Notes: a model not told the origin generated them from the sequence alone. 64,000 nt of DNA from Ga0077555 sp050187415 (GCA_050187415.1 JBFWXN010000016.1:19484-83483), one strand, 5' to 3'. Positions 16,851 to 29,058 are shown, counted from the stretch's first letter. Numbers and translations: made by a program.

Positions 16851-18002
16851 CTACTCGAGCAGCATCTGATCCCGCCACTCGGCGGCGGCAACCGTCGCTT
16901 TCTGGCGGTCGGTGCGGGAGAGGGCGGCAACGGCTTGGTCGAGTTCGGGGTCCTTGTCCCCGCCAGCTTTGGCGATCAAATGCCATTTGGCGGCCTCGAT
17001 CGCGTTCTTGTCCGTACCGATGCCCGCGAAATAGCAGTGCGCAAGCCGGTTCTGAGCGGCGACGACGCCCTTGCGGGAGGCCGAACGGAGCAGCTCCACG
17101 GCGCGCCGTCGCATCCGGTCGAGCTGATCCTTGGGCAGCTCGTGGTTCCGCGTCAGGATGACGGCATAGTCCAATTCGGCCGCAGGATAGCCGGCGTTGG
17201 CGGCCTTGCCGACCCACTTTGCCGCCTCGAACGCGTTCGCAGGGGTGCCCGTGCCGGTCGCGTAAAGCGTACCGAGATCGTACATGGCGGGAATGACGCC
17301 CTTCTCGGCGGCGTACTGCATCAGCATGAAGCCGCGAATGGGCAGCTCGGGCTTGCCTTTTCCAGAGAGGAATAGGAGCGCCAAATTGTAGGCCGCCTCG
17401 GCATGGCCCTTGGCTGCTGCCTTTTCGAAGTATTCGGCGGCCTTGTTGTAATCCTGAGCAACGCCGTCGCCGCGCGCATAGAGTGCGCCGAGACCGAGTG
17501 CCGCCTCCGGGTCACCCAACTCCGCGCCGCGACTGTACCACTGAGCGGCAAGCTTGCTGCTCTGGGGCACGCCCAAGCCTTCCGCGTGAATGCGCGCGAC
17601 CATGGTGTAGGCGACGGGGTCGCCGTCCTTGGCCTGCTTTGCTGCGATCGACAGTGCCGTCAGGTACTTTCCCTGGTCGAATGCTTCGTAGGCCGCGTCG
17701 CTGCCGGCCTTGCTGGTTTCGGCGTTGTCCTGAACCGTGGTCGTCGTGGGGCCCAGCGACGGCGTCGCGCCTGCCATGGGGCCAGACGTCGTCAGGCCAC
17801 GCTTTGGCATTTGTGCCGGATCGACGGCGTGGACCTTTACGGTCGCCTCGCCACTCGGCCGAGGCTTGCTCGCCGGTGCCGGCGAGATCCGCTGCTGCCA
17901 TCTGCCGGTTTCGGCCAGCCCACGCGATGCGCCGACAAGGGCCAGGACGAGCGCCGTCATCAGGCCGAAGCCGAGACCCACTCGATCGGGCAGCCCCCTC
18001 AT
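16851..18002 (-). CDS. exported Sel1-repeat protein
   Basis: A 383-residue protein with an N-terminal signal segment (GLGFGLMTALVLALVGASRGLAET), a Pro/Thr-rich linker to about residue 100, and then a row of Sel1-like TPR repeats with the usual A-x-LG-x-LY-x-G-G pattern: AALGLGALYARGDGV, AAYNLALLFLSGKGK, AMYDLGTLYATGTG, AQNRLAHCYFAGIGT. Such repeats mediate protein-protein contacts, often in envelope regulation. The ATG at 18002 has GGAGG eight bases upstream and is preferred to an earlier ATG at 18017. The ThiE-like gene lies 25 bases upstream on the same strand. Confidence 0.85.
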   Translation of the reverse strand: MRGLPDRVGLGFGLMTALVLALVGASRGLAETGRWQQRISPAPASKPRPSGEATVKVHAVDPAQMPKRGLTTSGPMAGATPSLGPTTTTVQDNAETSKAGSDAAYEAFDQGKYLTALSIAAKQAKDGDPVAYTMVARIHAEGLGVPQSSKLAAQWYSRGAELGDPEAALGLGALYARGDGVAQDYNKAAEYFEKAAAKGHAEAAYNLALLFLSGKGKPELPIRGFMLMQYAAEKGVIPAMYDLGTLYATGTGTPANAFEAAKWVGKAANAGYPAAELDYAVILTRNHELPKDQLDRMRRRAVELLRSASRKGVVAAQNRLAHCYFAGIGTDKNAIEAAKWHLIAKAGGDKDPELDQAVAALSRTDRQKATVAAAEWRDQMLLE

Positions 18003-18027
18003 AATGGCGTCCTCCATTGCTCGCTTT

Positions 18028-18669
18028 TCAGCCGCGCCCTATTGCCGGCGCCGCGATAGCCTCCGCCCAGGACCGGGTGTCGGCGATCATGTCGCCGATG
18101 ACCGTTCCCGGGTTGTAGCGAAGACAAACGAAATCGGCGCCGGCGGCTGCCATCGCACGGGCCTGTTGACTGTCCGCCGCATCGAGCGCCACGGACGGTA
18201 CTTCGAAGATCTCCGACCACCAGGCCAAAAGTTCGAGTTGGCGATGGAACGCCGTCTGGCGATCCTTGACGAACTCCGGCACACCAAAGGCCACGAAGTC
18301 AGCCCCGAGCTCGCCCAGCGTCATGGCATCGTGCTTGGACCTGCCGGCATCACAGCCGACGACCGACTTGCCGCCGAGAAGCGCTCGCGCCGTCTCATAG
18401 CGCTCGCGGGGCGTCTCGCTGTAGCCAAGATGCACGCCATCGGCCCCGACCGACCGGGCGAGATGGGGGTCCTCGGCAATCAACATTGCCGCACCCCGGC
18501 GCTGCCCCTCGGAGACCAATGCGGCGACAAGGGCCTCATCGGAGGACGGCGTTATGATCACGGATGCGGCGGAGACCACGGCCAGCACAGCGGCTAAGCG
18601 CTCACTGGCGCCCGCGCTGGCCGCCATGGCCAGCATGAGCTGTGCGCGCGATGTCTCGTCAGCCGTCAT
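18028..18669 (-). CDS. thiamine-phosphate synthase-like protein
   Basis: A 213-residue TIM-barrel protein of the ThiE/TenI group. GADGVHLGYSE near residue 74 is the family hallmark, and FVAFGVPEF and GADFVCLRYN mark later barrel strands. ThiE couples the thiazole and pyrimidine halves of thiamine. Other thi genes are absent here, and the pyrophosphate-binding residues of the N-terminal strand are not obvious, so a thiamine-unrelated paralog is possible. It probably shares an operon with the Sel1 gene downstream. Confidence 0.75.
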   Translation of the reverse strand: MTADETSRAQLMLAMAASAGASERLAAVLAVVSAASVIITPSSDEALVAALVSEGQRRGAAMLIAEDPHLARSVGADGVHLGYSETPRERYETARALLGGKSVVGCDAGRSKHDAMTLGELGADFVAFGVPEFVKDRQTAFHRQLELLAWWSEIFEVPSVALDAADSQQARAMAAAGADFVCLRYNPGTVIGDMIADTRSWAEAIAAPAIGRG

Positions 18670-18748
18670 AAGACCCTACTCAGCCTCCACCCGGACCCTG
18701 CCGCCGCTATCCGAGCCAAATGAGGCGAAAACCCGGACGCATCGCCCC

Positions 18749-18776
18749 AAAACGAAAAGGGAGCCTTAAGGCTCCC
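18749..18776 (-). terminator. Rho-independent terminator of ctrA
   Basis: The plus strand reads GGGAGCC TTAA GGCTCCC at 18759-18776. On the minus strand this seven-base stem with a TTAA loop is followed by TTTTCGTTTT (18758-18749), a classical intrinsic terminator 40 bases beyond the ctrA stop. Confidence 0.85.
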
Positions 18777-18815
18777 CAACGCTCGATCGGCTCGACTGGT
18801 GTCCGGGCAAGTGGA

Positions 18816-19514
18816 TCAGGCAGCGACGGTACCTTCATCGCTCGGGTCTCGGAGCACGTAACCCCGCCCCCAAACGGTCTCGATATAATGCTTGCCGCCC
18901 GTCGCGGTCTGCAGCTTTTTACGCAGCTTGCAGATGAACACGTCGATAATCTTCAACTCCGGCTCGTCCATGCCCCCATAGAGATGGTTGAGGAACATCT
19001 CCTTGGTCAGCGTCGTGCCCTTGCGAAGGGACAGGAGCTCCAACATCTGATATTCCTTGCCCGTCAAATGCACACGCTGGCTGTGCACCTCGACGGTCTT
19101 GGTATCGAGATTGACCTTCAGCTCGCCCGTCTCGATGACAGACTGGGCGTGCCCTTTCGAACGACGAACAATTGCGTGAATGCGGGCCACCAACTCGTCC
19201 TTGTGGAATGGCTTGGTCATGTAGTCGTCAGCACCGAAGCCCAAGCCTTTGACCTTATCGTCGATCTGAGCCAGACCCGACAAGATCAGGATGGGCGTCT
19301 GCACCTTGGACACCCGCAGCTGCTTCAGCACGTCGTAGCCGCTCATGTCCGGAAGATTTATATCTAACAGTATAATATCATAGTCGTAGAGCTTGCCAAG
19401 ATCTACGCCTTCTTCCCCGAGATCCGTCGTATAGACGTTGAAGCCTTCCGACTGGAGCATCAGCTCGATGCTCTGTGCCGTGGCATTATCGTCCTCGATC
19501 AAAAGGACCCGCAT
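18816..19514 (-). CDS. ctrA: cell-cycle response regulator CtrA
   Basis: CtrA is the essential OmpR-type response regulator of alphaproteobacteria that controls replication, division, flagella and DNA methylation genes. The 232-residue protein has the receiver domain with Asp51 as phosphoacceptor (DYDIILLDINLPDMSG) and the switch Lys in DDYMTKPFHKDE. A winged-helix domain ends in IETVWGRGYVLRD. The recognition-helix region EPELKIIDVFICKLRKKL is characteristic of CtrA. The ATG at 19514 has GAGAGG five bases upstream; the frame continues upstream to 19586 but lacks family similarity. Activity is expected to depend on the CckA-ChpT phosphorelay, not encoded here. Confidence 0.97.
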   Translation of the reverse strand: MRVLLIEDDNATAQSIELMLQSEGFNVYTTDLGEEGVDLGKLYDYDIILLDINLPDMSGYDVLKQLRVSKVQTPILILSGLAQIDDKVKGLGFGADDYMTKPFHKDELVARIHAIVRRSKGHAQSVIETGELKVNLDTKTVEVHSQRVHLTGKEYQMLELLSLRKGTTLTKEMFLNHLYGGMDEPELKIIDVFICKLRKKLQTATGGKHYIETVWGRGYVLRDPSDEGTVAA

Positions 19515-20272
19515 TCGAACCTCTCTTCCCCGACCTGCGCCGGACCCGCTGCCCCGAGCCTCGCGATGCTCGCCCCGCATCGCCATTCACGAATTCGAAA
19601 TGTAGGACCCAGAGGTTAACAAACTCCTTTTGACCGGCTTCGAATCATTACTCTCCCAGCCTTGCGCGCAGCCAACCTGACCCCAACAAACTTCACGCAA
19701 ACATAAGCTGGCTGCCGCTGCGAACGTGCCGCACGGTCGTTTTTTCCTACATCCGACTGGATTTACTCGTGAGCCAGTTTGAGACAGGCCACCCCACCGT
19801 CTCAACCGCTCGATAACTATCCAGTGGATCAATATCTGATTTGCGCATCTGTCCCTAGTCGAATGTTCCAGACTGGGGTCCGATTCGCGCAGTTTGGCGA
19901 GGTCGCGGAGTGGCCGGGGCGGGCTCGAGCGCAGCGTAAAAATCTGAACACGGACTGAGCGTTGCCGAGATTCCTTACTTGACGAACTGATCGCGACGCT
20001 GTTTGAGACAGTACAAAGTCGCTCGAGCGGCGACGGGCCGGCTATCGATTTCACCGATGGCAGTTGCTTTACCGCAACTTAAGCGGCTTCAGGCACACTG
20101 CGCGTGTCTTGTCCGGTCAGGACACTCAAGTCTGGCACGACGTGTGCCAAATCGCGACGGCCGGGAGAATCGACGGTCTTGCGCTACGCGAAGAAGCCGG
20201 CCTAAATGGTGGCATGGAATTTGAATTTGCGGTTCGGCGTAGAGTAAATCGAGCGAGTGGGGGTAATGCGTT
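19515..20272. promoter_or_regulatory. long ctrA upstream region with GANTC sites
   Basis: No convincing gene occupies these 758 bases between ctrA and the divergent FliJ-like gene. Three GANTC sites (CcrM methylation targets) occur at 19642-19646, 19882-19886 and 20167-20171, and a TTAAC half-site of the CtrA box at 19616-19620. In Caulobacter the ctrA promoters contain both a GANTC site and CtrA boxes, so the same logic may hold here; promoter positions cannot be fixed by eye. Confidence 0.4.
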
Positions 20273-20656
20273 ATGAGGCCACGAGAGAGCGCTCTTCGTC
20301 TGATGCGGTTCGAAGCCCGCGAGAAAGCCCGCAAGGTTGCCGACCTAGAGGCAATGATCCGAGAATTCGAGGCAATGGCCGAGGACCTCGACCGCCAGAT
20401 TGCCAATGAGGAAGAGCGTACGGGCGTGCGCGATCTCAAGCATTTCGCCTATTCGACGTTTGCAAAGGCCGCGCGGCAACGGCGGGACAATCTGCAGCTT
20501 TCCGTCGACGGATTGCGTGCGAAGCTGGAATTGGCGCAGGCCGAACGCGATCTTGCCGCGGAAGACTTGGCCAAGGCAGAGGCGCCCGAGCCGCGTGATG
20601 CGACGCCACGTGCGCGCCGCCTCGGCGAACGCAATTCCGATGCCCTCGCCGGCTGA
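20273..20656 (+). CDS. FliJ-like coiled-coil protein
   Basis: A 127-residue, highly charged helical protein: RFEAREKARKVADLEAMIREF, then AEDLDRQIANEEERTGVRDL, then KAARQRRDNLQLSVDGLRAKLELAQ. Proteins with this pattern encoded beside ctrA in Rhizobiales are annotated as flagellar export chaperone FliJ or FliJ-like. FliJ helps the flagellar type III ATPase dock and unfold substrates. No flagellar genes are visible in the window, so the role in export is inferred from the coiled-coil pattern and the conserved position. The ATG at 20273 lies in a sequence with GGGGG ten bases upstream. Confidence 0.65.
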   Translation: MRPRESALRLMRFEAREKARKVADLEAMIREFEAMAEDLDRQIANEEERTGVRDLKHFAYSTFAKAARQRRDNLQLSVDGLRAKLELAQAERDLAAEDLAKAEAPEPRDATPRARRLGERNSDALAG

Positions 20657-20961
20657 ATTTCCCTGCTCGCGTGCGCATCGTCGCCCAGCGTGCAGCGAGA
20701 CGCCACGGCGATCGCCGATCTAGGGGGCGCCGTCGGCCGCGACGTCCAAAGCTGAGCCGCGATCCCGGACTCAACCGTGAGTTGGCCGGCATGCTTGGCG
20801 ATCCGTAGCTGACCTCCACGATACACTTGCCCAGGCTTTCGCCTCACCCGGTGCGGGCCTGCGACTGTCCCCTCGTCCGAACGACGCAGGGACTTGTCTT
20901 GGGCGCTGCCCTCAGGAAAGGTGCGCGGCGTTCGGATCGCGCGCCGCCTAGGGGCTCGGGG
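20657..20961. other. intergenic stretch, nothing recognised
   Basis: About 305 bases between the FliJ-like and lipoprotein genes. No terminator with a T-tract, no RNA gene and no convincing small frame was seen. Confidence 0.4.
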
Positions 20962-21531
20962 ATGCCACCCGCAATGCAACGTCGTATTTTGGGGCCATGC
21001 TTGGTGATCCTTCCGCTGCTCTGCAGCGGGTGTTCGGTCGACACATCGACGCTGAAGGTCGCCACAAATGCGCTTTCCTCACCTCAGGCGCCGGCTTCGA
21101 CCACCGTCAGCGTGCCCGATCCACCTGTCGATGTCTATGCGCGGATCGCCCGCGGCGCCCTGAAGTGTTGGTTCGGCCCCGAGGGCTCGCTCAAAAAAAC
21201 GTACGTCTTTCACGCCAAGGTCGATCCACCATCGGCGGGCAAGGGAGCAGAGATCGCCGTTCACACGCGCACCGAAGGCTCGTCGCACGGCGTCCTGCGG
21301 GCTTTTGCGATCGCCATCACGCCGGCCGGTTCGGGCTCGATCGTCGAAGCTCAGAACATTCGCTTCGAGCGGTCACAGGCGCAGTTGATGATAGCCGACG
21401 TCGGCCGTTGGAGCACGGGCGACGAGGACTGCAGCGTCGTCGGCACCGGCGGTTGGAACCCGGCCGCCGGGCAGTCGCCCGGCACCGTTCCGCCGCCCGG
21501 CACCGCTCCGGCGTCGCCTAGCAAACGCTAG
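20962..21531 (+). CDS. hypothetical lipoprotein
   Basis: A 189-residue protein beginning MPPAMQRRILGPCLVILPLL followed by the lipobox LCSGC, so the mature protein would start with a lipid-modified cysteine near residue 25. The body contains ARGALKCWFGPEGSLKKTYVFH and a strand-rich section, and the tail is Pro/Gly-rich. I recognise no named family. The ATG at 20962 follows GGGGCTCGGGG; the ATG at 20974 is also possible. It converges with a luciferase-like oxidoreductase gene 15 bases away. Confidence 0.7.
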   Translation: MPPAMQRRILGPCLVILPLLCSGCSVDTSTLKVATNALSSPQAPASTTVSVPDPPVDVYARIARGALKCWFGPEGSLKKTYVFHAKVDPPSAGKGAEIAVHTRTEGSSHGVLRAFAIAITPAGSGSIVEAQNIRFERSQAQLMIADVGRWSTGDEDCSVVGTGGWNPAAGQSPGTVPPPGTAPASPSKR

Positions 21532-21546
21532 CGACCGAGAGCCGCC

Positions 21547-22728
21547 TCATTCGGCGGCGGCCGATACCTTGCCCTTGAAGGCCGGCATGACCTCCTTGGC
21601 GAACCTTTCCAGTTGCTCCAGGGCAACCGACAGCGGGGTTCCTAGCGGCAACGAGCATGCGACACGCTCGAGCCCCGGCAGCGCCTCTTCGGTCTTCTTC
21701 AGCGTCTCGATGATATCGTCCGCCGTTCCAGCCAGGAACCCGCCAGCCTTCACGGCATCCTCGATACGCGGCAACTTGGTGCTCGGCACCAGGGCGGGGT
21801 TGCGCATGGCGGCCATCTGATCCTCGGTGATGGCCCTGACGAGGCGCAGCTCACCAAACATCTTCATGTTTTCCTCGTAATAGATCGCCGCCTCCTTCAT
21901 CGCCTGTTCGCGCGAGGATGCGATGTGGAACTGGTAGCCGATCGACATGCGCTCACCGGGGACGAGGTCCACGCCGCGCCGTTTGTAGGCTGCCCGGAAA
22001 CCGTCGATATGGCGCTGCACGGCGCCACCCTCGGCCGAGCCACCGCCGATCACGCCGCGAATTCCGTGCTTCGCCATGAAATCGAACGCGCGGTCGGAGC
22101 CGGACTGGATCGGCTGCCAGCACTCGACCGGCAACTTGAGCGGCCGCGGCACCAGCGTGATCTCCTTCAGCGTATAGCCGCGATAGGGCACCTCCGGCGG
22201 ACAGGTGAAGAACCGCCCCTTGTGGCTGAACGATTTCTCGTTGAAGGCCTTGAAAATGAGATCGCAGCCTTCCTCGAACATCTCGCGGTTCGCATCCTGA
22301 TCCGTCAGCGGCGCTCCGAAGGTTTCCACCTCGCGTGTGTGGTAGCCTCGCGCCACGCCGAACACCGTGCGCCCGCGCGTCAGGATTTCGGCCGTGGCAT
22401 AGTCCTCGGCGAGCCGCAGCGGATGCCACATGGGCACCACGTTGAAGCCGCAGCCGATGCGAAGATTCTTGGTGATGCCGCAGAGGTGCATCGCCATCAT
22501 CAGCAGGTTCGGGATGCACTCGGTGCCTTCGGGTTGGAAATGGTGCTCGGCCATCCAGAACGTGTCGTAGCCGAGACCGTCCATGGTCTGGGCGTACTTC
22601 TCGGCCTTGTAGAGAGCGCCGGCGAGTTCCTCGTTGGAATAGTCGCGATCATTGATCGGGGTGCCGAGATAGCCGCAGTTCTCCATGTCGACGGTGCCGA
22701 CATAGGATGAGTCGAAATACTTGAGCAT
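21547..22728 (-). CDS. LLM-class flavin-dependent oxidoreductase
   Basis: A 393-residue luciferase-fold protein. MENCGYLGTPINDRDYSNEE at the N-terminus, TFWMAEHHFQPEGTECIPNLL, then RTVFGVARGYHTREVETFGAP and WQPIQSGSDRAFDFMAKHGI follow the usual barrel order for FMN- or F420-dependent members. The ATG at 22728 has GGAGGAAGCGC directly upstream. It shares no operon with neighbours: the lipoprotein gene converges downstream and the caspase-like gene diverges upstream. Substrate unknown; the AEHHF motif places it with the monooxygenase branch found in many soil alphaproteobacteria. Confidence 0.87.
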   Translation of the reverse strand: MLKYFDSSYVGTVDMENCGYLGTPINDRDYSNEELAGALYKAEKYAQTMDGLGYDTFWMAEHHFQPEGTECIPNLLMMAMHLCGITKNLRIGCGFNVVPMWHPLRLAEDYATAEILTRGRTVFGVARGYHTREVETFGAPLTDQDANREMFEEGCDLIFKAFNEKSFSHKGRFFTCPPEVPYRGYTLKEITLVPRPLKLPVECWQPIQSGSDRAFDFMAKHGIRGVIGGGSAEGGAVQRHIDGFRAAYKRRGVDLVPGERMSIGYQFHIASSREQAMKEAAIYYEENMKMFGELRLVRAITEDQMAAMRNPALVPSTKLPRIEDAVKAGGFLAGTADDIIETLKKTEEALPGLERVACSLPLGTPLSVALEQLERFAKEVMPAFKGKVSAAAE

Positions 22729-22973
22729 GCGCTTCCTCCGAGGGTCGCGAAGACCGGTGATGCGTGTTCTCGATCCGCTTGATTTGTCCGGACACCCTAG
22801 GCGGGAACCCCGAACCCGACAATGGCCATCGACAGCAGACTTCGAGCGGCAATCCGTGCTCAAGGCACATCGCACGACTTCTGGCGCCTCCGCCGAGACG
22901 ACCATCGGGTGACCACCGCCAGAGGCCATGTTAACAGACGCGAGGGCTCATTTCGGACGCGAGTGGGTGAGTG

Positions 22974-24557
22974 ATGAGATCGGGATCGGTGCGGGCGCTC
23001 AGGCTCGCTGCATTGCGGTCGCTCGGGCTGGCGCCACTGTTGCTGGCGCTTTCAACGGTGATCCCAGGACTTCCCACCGAGGCCCTGGCGCAGAAGCGGA
23101 TCGCCCTGGTGATCGGCAACGGGCACTATGCCAACGTGCCGGTGCTGGACAATCCGGCGAACGACGCCGAGGACGTGTCCAAGGCACTGCGCGCGCTTGG
23201 TTTCGAGGTGATAACGGGTATCGATCTCGGCCGCAGTGACTTCGCGGAACGGCTCAAGGCGTTCGGCGATCGTGTCGGATCCAAAGACGAGGCGTTCCTT
23301 TTCTATGCGGGCCACGGCCTGCAAGCCAAGGGCGTGAACTACCTGATCCCCGTCGATGCGCGGCTCGACAGCGAACGCGACCTCGATTTCGAAGCTGTCA
23401 CGCTCGATCTCGCGCTGCGTCAGATGAAGTCCGCTCGGACCAAGATCGTCATGCTGGATGCGTGTCGGAACAATCCGTTCGCGCGCACCTTGTCCCGGAG
23501 CATGGGCACGCGCGCCGTCAGCGACAATCTGGGGCTTGCCGTGACGGTCGCCTCCGATCTCGGCACGTTCATCGCCTACGCGACGCAGCCGGGCAACGTC
23601 GCGGGCGATGGCACGGGCCGCAACTCGCCCTTCACGGATAAACTGTTGCGCCACATCCAGACGCCGGGCCAGTCGATCACCGACCTGATGATGACGGTGC
23701 GCAACGAGGTGGCGCAGGCAACCGGCGGCGCGCAAATCCCATGGGAGCATTCGGCCCTCGGCAACAAGTTCTTCTTCCGGACCGGCGAGGAGAAGGTCGC
23801 CAGCAGGACCGACCAGATGAAGAGCGAGGCGGCCGAAGCCTGGGGATGGATCAAGACCACCCAGAGCCGCGAGCTACTCGAGGAATTCGTCCGCCGCTAC
23901 AGCGATACGCCGTTTGCCGAGCGCGCACGTGTCACGCTGGCCGGTTTGCCGCAGCAGGTGCGGATCGAGGGCGGCTACATCCCGAACGTGGCCAACGTCT
24001 CGCTGCGCCCGGTGCAGCCGAGTTTCGATTGCAAGCAACATTACAAGGATGCCGAAGTGACGGTGTGCAACCGTCCGGAGCTGGCCATCCTCGACAACGA
24101 ACTATCGCGCGTCTACGTCTCCGCCTACGATGCTGCCGGCAAGGCTCGCAAGGAGACGATCCTGTCGACCCAACGACAATGGATCACGGATCGTGACGGC
24201 TGTGGCGTAGACGCCGGCTGCATCTCTCGCGCCTATAGCGCGCGAATTACCTACCTGGCGGCCGGACAAAGATCGCTGAGCGTCCCCGCCGCGCGGGCCA
24301 AGCCAAGCTTCGATTGCACCCGGCACGCGCTGCCCGCCGAAGTCGCGGTGTGCTCCGACGCGCGGCTCGCCAAGCTGGACGTGACGCTCGATGCCGATTA
24401 TGTGCGTGCCGCGCGGGGGCTCTCCGGCGAGCGGCGCAAGTCGCTGATCGTGGAGCAACGCCAGTGGATCGCAACCCGCGACACGTGCGGCAGCGACAAG
24501 CGGTGCGTCGAACTGCAGTATCGGGCACGCATCGAGCAACTGAAGGCACGGCGATGA
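22974..24557 (+). CDS. exported caspase-like peptidase with two LprI-like repeats
   Basis: The 527-residue product has a signal peptide ending near EALAQ (residues 35-40). Next comes a caspase p20 fold starting KRIALVIGNGHYANVPVLDN, with the catalytic His114 in FLFYAGHG and Cys164 in MLDACRNNPF. A short linker follows (about 290-340). Two tandem copies of a roughly 80-residue, four-cysteine module close the protein, beginning PSFDCKQHYKDAEVTVC and PSFDCTRHALPAEVAVC, each with a QRQWI-RD-C core. These modules resemble the LprI/DUF1311 lysozyme-inhibitor-like domain. Caspase-like enzymes cleave after basic or acidic residues; here the location is probably periplasmic. uvrA follows 97 bases downstream. 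Confidence 0.85.
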   Translation: MRSGSVRALRLAALRSLGLAPLLLALSTVIPGLPTEALAQKRIALVIGNGHYANVPVLDNPANDAEDVSKALRALGFEVITGIDLGRSDFAERLKAFGDRVGSKDEAFLFYAGHGLQAKGVNYLIPVDARLDSERDLDFEAVTLDLALRQMKSARTKIVMLDACRNNPFARTLSRSMGTRAVSDNLGLAVTVASDLGTFIAYATQPGNVAGDGTGRNSPFTDKLLRHIQTPGQSITDLMMTVRNEVAQATGGAQIPWEHSALGNKFFFRTGEEKVASRTDQMKSEAAEAWGWIKTTQSRELLEEFVRRYSDTPFAERARVTLAGLPQQVRIEGGYIPNVANVSLRPVQPSFDCKQHYKDAEVTVCNRPELAILDNELSRVYVSAYDAAGKARKETILSTQRQWITDRDGCGVDAGCISRAYSARITYLAAGQRSLSVPAARAKPSFDCTRHALPAEVAVCSDARLAKLDVTLDADYVRAARGLSGERRKSLIVEQRQWIATRDTCGSDKRCVELQYRARIEQLKARR

Positions 24558-24654
24558 GACCCGCCGCGACCACAGCTCCACCAGCGCAACCCACCTGTGC
24601 GTGAGACGCCGGGTTGCATTGCCGCCCAACGCGCGTTCCGGTACCAAGCCGACC

Positions 24655-27759
<3,105 letters not shown>

Positions 27760-27766
27760 ACGACAC

Positions 27767-28831
27767 ATGCAGCAAGGAAACATATTATTCAAGCAACTCA
27801 GTTCCTGTTCAGCCTCCAGTTTTGTTTCTACCCTCGACACGCTCTGGTCACGCTCGAGATCCGGTAGCCAGCTCATTTGGCGCGGTGTTGGGCGATCGAG
27901 TTACCCTCTAACCCCGGCGGCCGCGCGAGATCAAGAGGCGGGTCGCTTGGAAGCCATCTCGCAACTCGATACCGGTGAAGCCCTGGAAATAACTGGCTCA
28001 ATGCAAGAGCCTGATCGAGCGGATATTTTGGCTGCATATCAGGAATGGAGCGCACTGATCCACTTCTGCCGCAATGCAAACCGACAAGCGTTAGCGATTC
28101 CGACGTGGGTGCCAGACGCACTTCATAAAGCTCTTACTCTGGCCACGGACGAAAGCTTTCAACACAGTCTACTCGGAACGCTGGGCAACGCGACGGCTTG
28201 GTGGCCACCGGGCGGTCTTTGGCCGACACTGGGGCTTGCTCAACATTACGGCATTCCGACTAGGCTACTTGATTGGTCCGACGACCCGATGGTAGCTGCA
28301 TATTTTGCTGCTACGTCCGCTGTTAATGATATTTTGAATAGAGCCGCAGATCGTCACACCGCCTTGAGCGTTTGGATGCTCTCAGCGACGACTTTGGGTC
28401 GCATTTCTCTTTTAGACGATAATAGCCGCGGGCCAAAAGCTGAAGGTATGCGTGCAAATCTTGATTTCGAGGTCCATGTGATCGATGCACCCTACAGCGG
28501 CAATCCAAATTTGGCAGCTCAACGCGGTCGATTTACGCTTGTCGTCAAAAAGACAGGAGGACTTGATCGTAGATGCCTAAGCGAGGTTCTAAGTGACATC
28601 GATGAAAAACTTAGGACACTGGAGAATCGTAAGCTTGCTCTTGGACACTCAGCTAACTCCTTAAGCGATCTCCTTATGCGGTTCGATCTTCCAACTGAGG
28701 CCGCGCCCGAGTTATTGAGCATTCTTAGGCTGCGAGGCTACGACGCAAACCGCCTATTTCCTGGGTACGGCGGCGCCGCACGTGCCGCAATTGAAGCGAC
28801 GAATGCAATTCGAGCTGGCCGAGAGCGATGA
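27767..28831 (+). CDS. FRG-domain protein
   Basis: A 354-residue protein with the FRG domain named for its N-terminal F/W-R-G motif: WRGVGRSSYPLTPAAAR at residues 38-54, and the second hallmark LAQHYGIPTRLLDWSDDPMVAAYFA near 157-181. FRG domains are found in mobile and defence-linked genes; their activity is not well established. The start lies eight bases after the uvrA stop, with GGAG inside the uvrA tail as ribosome site. Codons are markedly less GC-biased than those of uvrA (many TTT, AAT, GAT, AGT), which points to horizontal acquisition. A repeat-rich stretch follows. Confidence 0.82.
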   Translation: MQQGNILFKQLSSCSASSFVSTLDTLWSRSRSGSQLIWRGVGRSSYPLTPAAARDQEAGRLEAISQLDTGEALEITGSMQEPDRADILAAYQEWSALIHFCRNANRQALAIPTWVPDALHKALTLATDESFQHSLLGTLGNATAWWPPGGLWPTLGLAQHYGIPTRLLDWSDDPMVAAYFAATSAVNDILNRAADRHTALSVWMLSATTLGRISLLDDNSRGPKAEGMRANLDFEVHVIDAPYSGNPNLAAQRGRFTLVVKKTGGLDRRCLSEVLSDIDEKLRTLENRKLALGHSANSLSDLLMRFDLPTEAAPELLSILRLRGYDANRLFPGYGGAARAAIEATNAIRAGRER

Positions 28832-29058
28832 AACAATATTGATCATCAAGTAATGACCTTCGCGATAAGGCCTGCGGCAATGAAGGGCTTCCAGCCCCTC
28901 AAACTCCCAGGCCAGGGGCCCCGCCCCTGGACCGGCATTTGAGAGCATGGCTGATTAGCCGGGCGACATTCAAAAAGAGGTGGGTGGTTTGGAGGGCTCC
29001 GCCCTCCAGCGGGGTAAGGGGCCGGCCCCTTTCGCGTCGCAGACGCGAGCCGTCTCGA
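28832..29058. repeat. palindrome-rich intergenic repeats (family B copy 1 and others)
   Basis: Three structures are stacked here. CAGCCCCTCAAACTCCC (28892-28908) followed by a stem CCAGGGGC-CCC-GCCCCTGG (28912-28930) and GGACCGGCAT is shared with 29954-30025 and forms repeat family B. GGAGGGC-TCC-GCCCTCC makes a hairpin at 28991-29007. AAGGGGCCGGCCCCTT is a perfect 16-base palindrome at 29016-29031. Such mosaics resemble REP or BIME-type elements at gene ends. Confidence 0.75.

Noticed and set aside
19587..20054. 155-codon minus-strand frame upstream of ctrA
   Set aside because: Codon use and composition unlike the genome; overlaps the regulatory region; no domain.
28754..28948. 64-codon minus-strand frame containing GPLAWEFEGLEALHCRRP
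   Set aside because: Produced by reading through repeat family B; not a gene.
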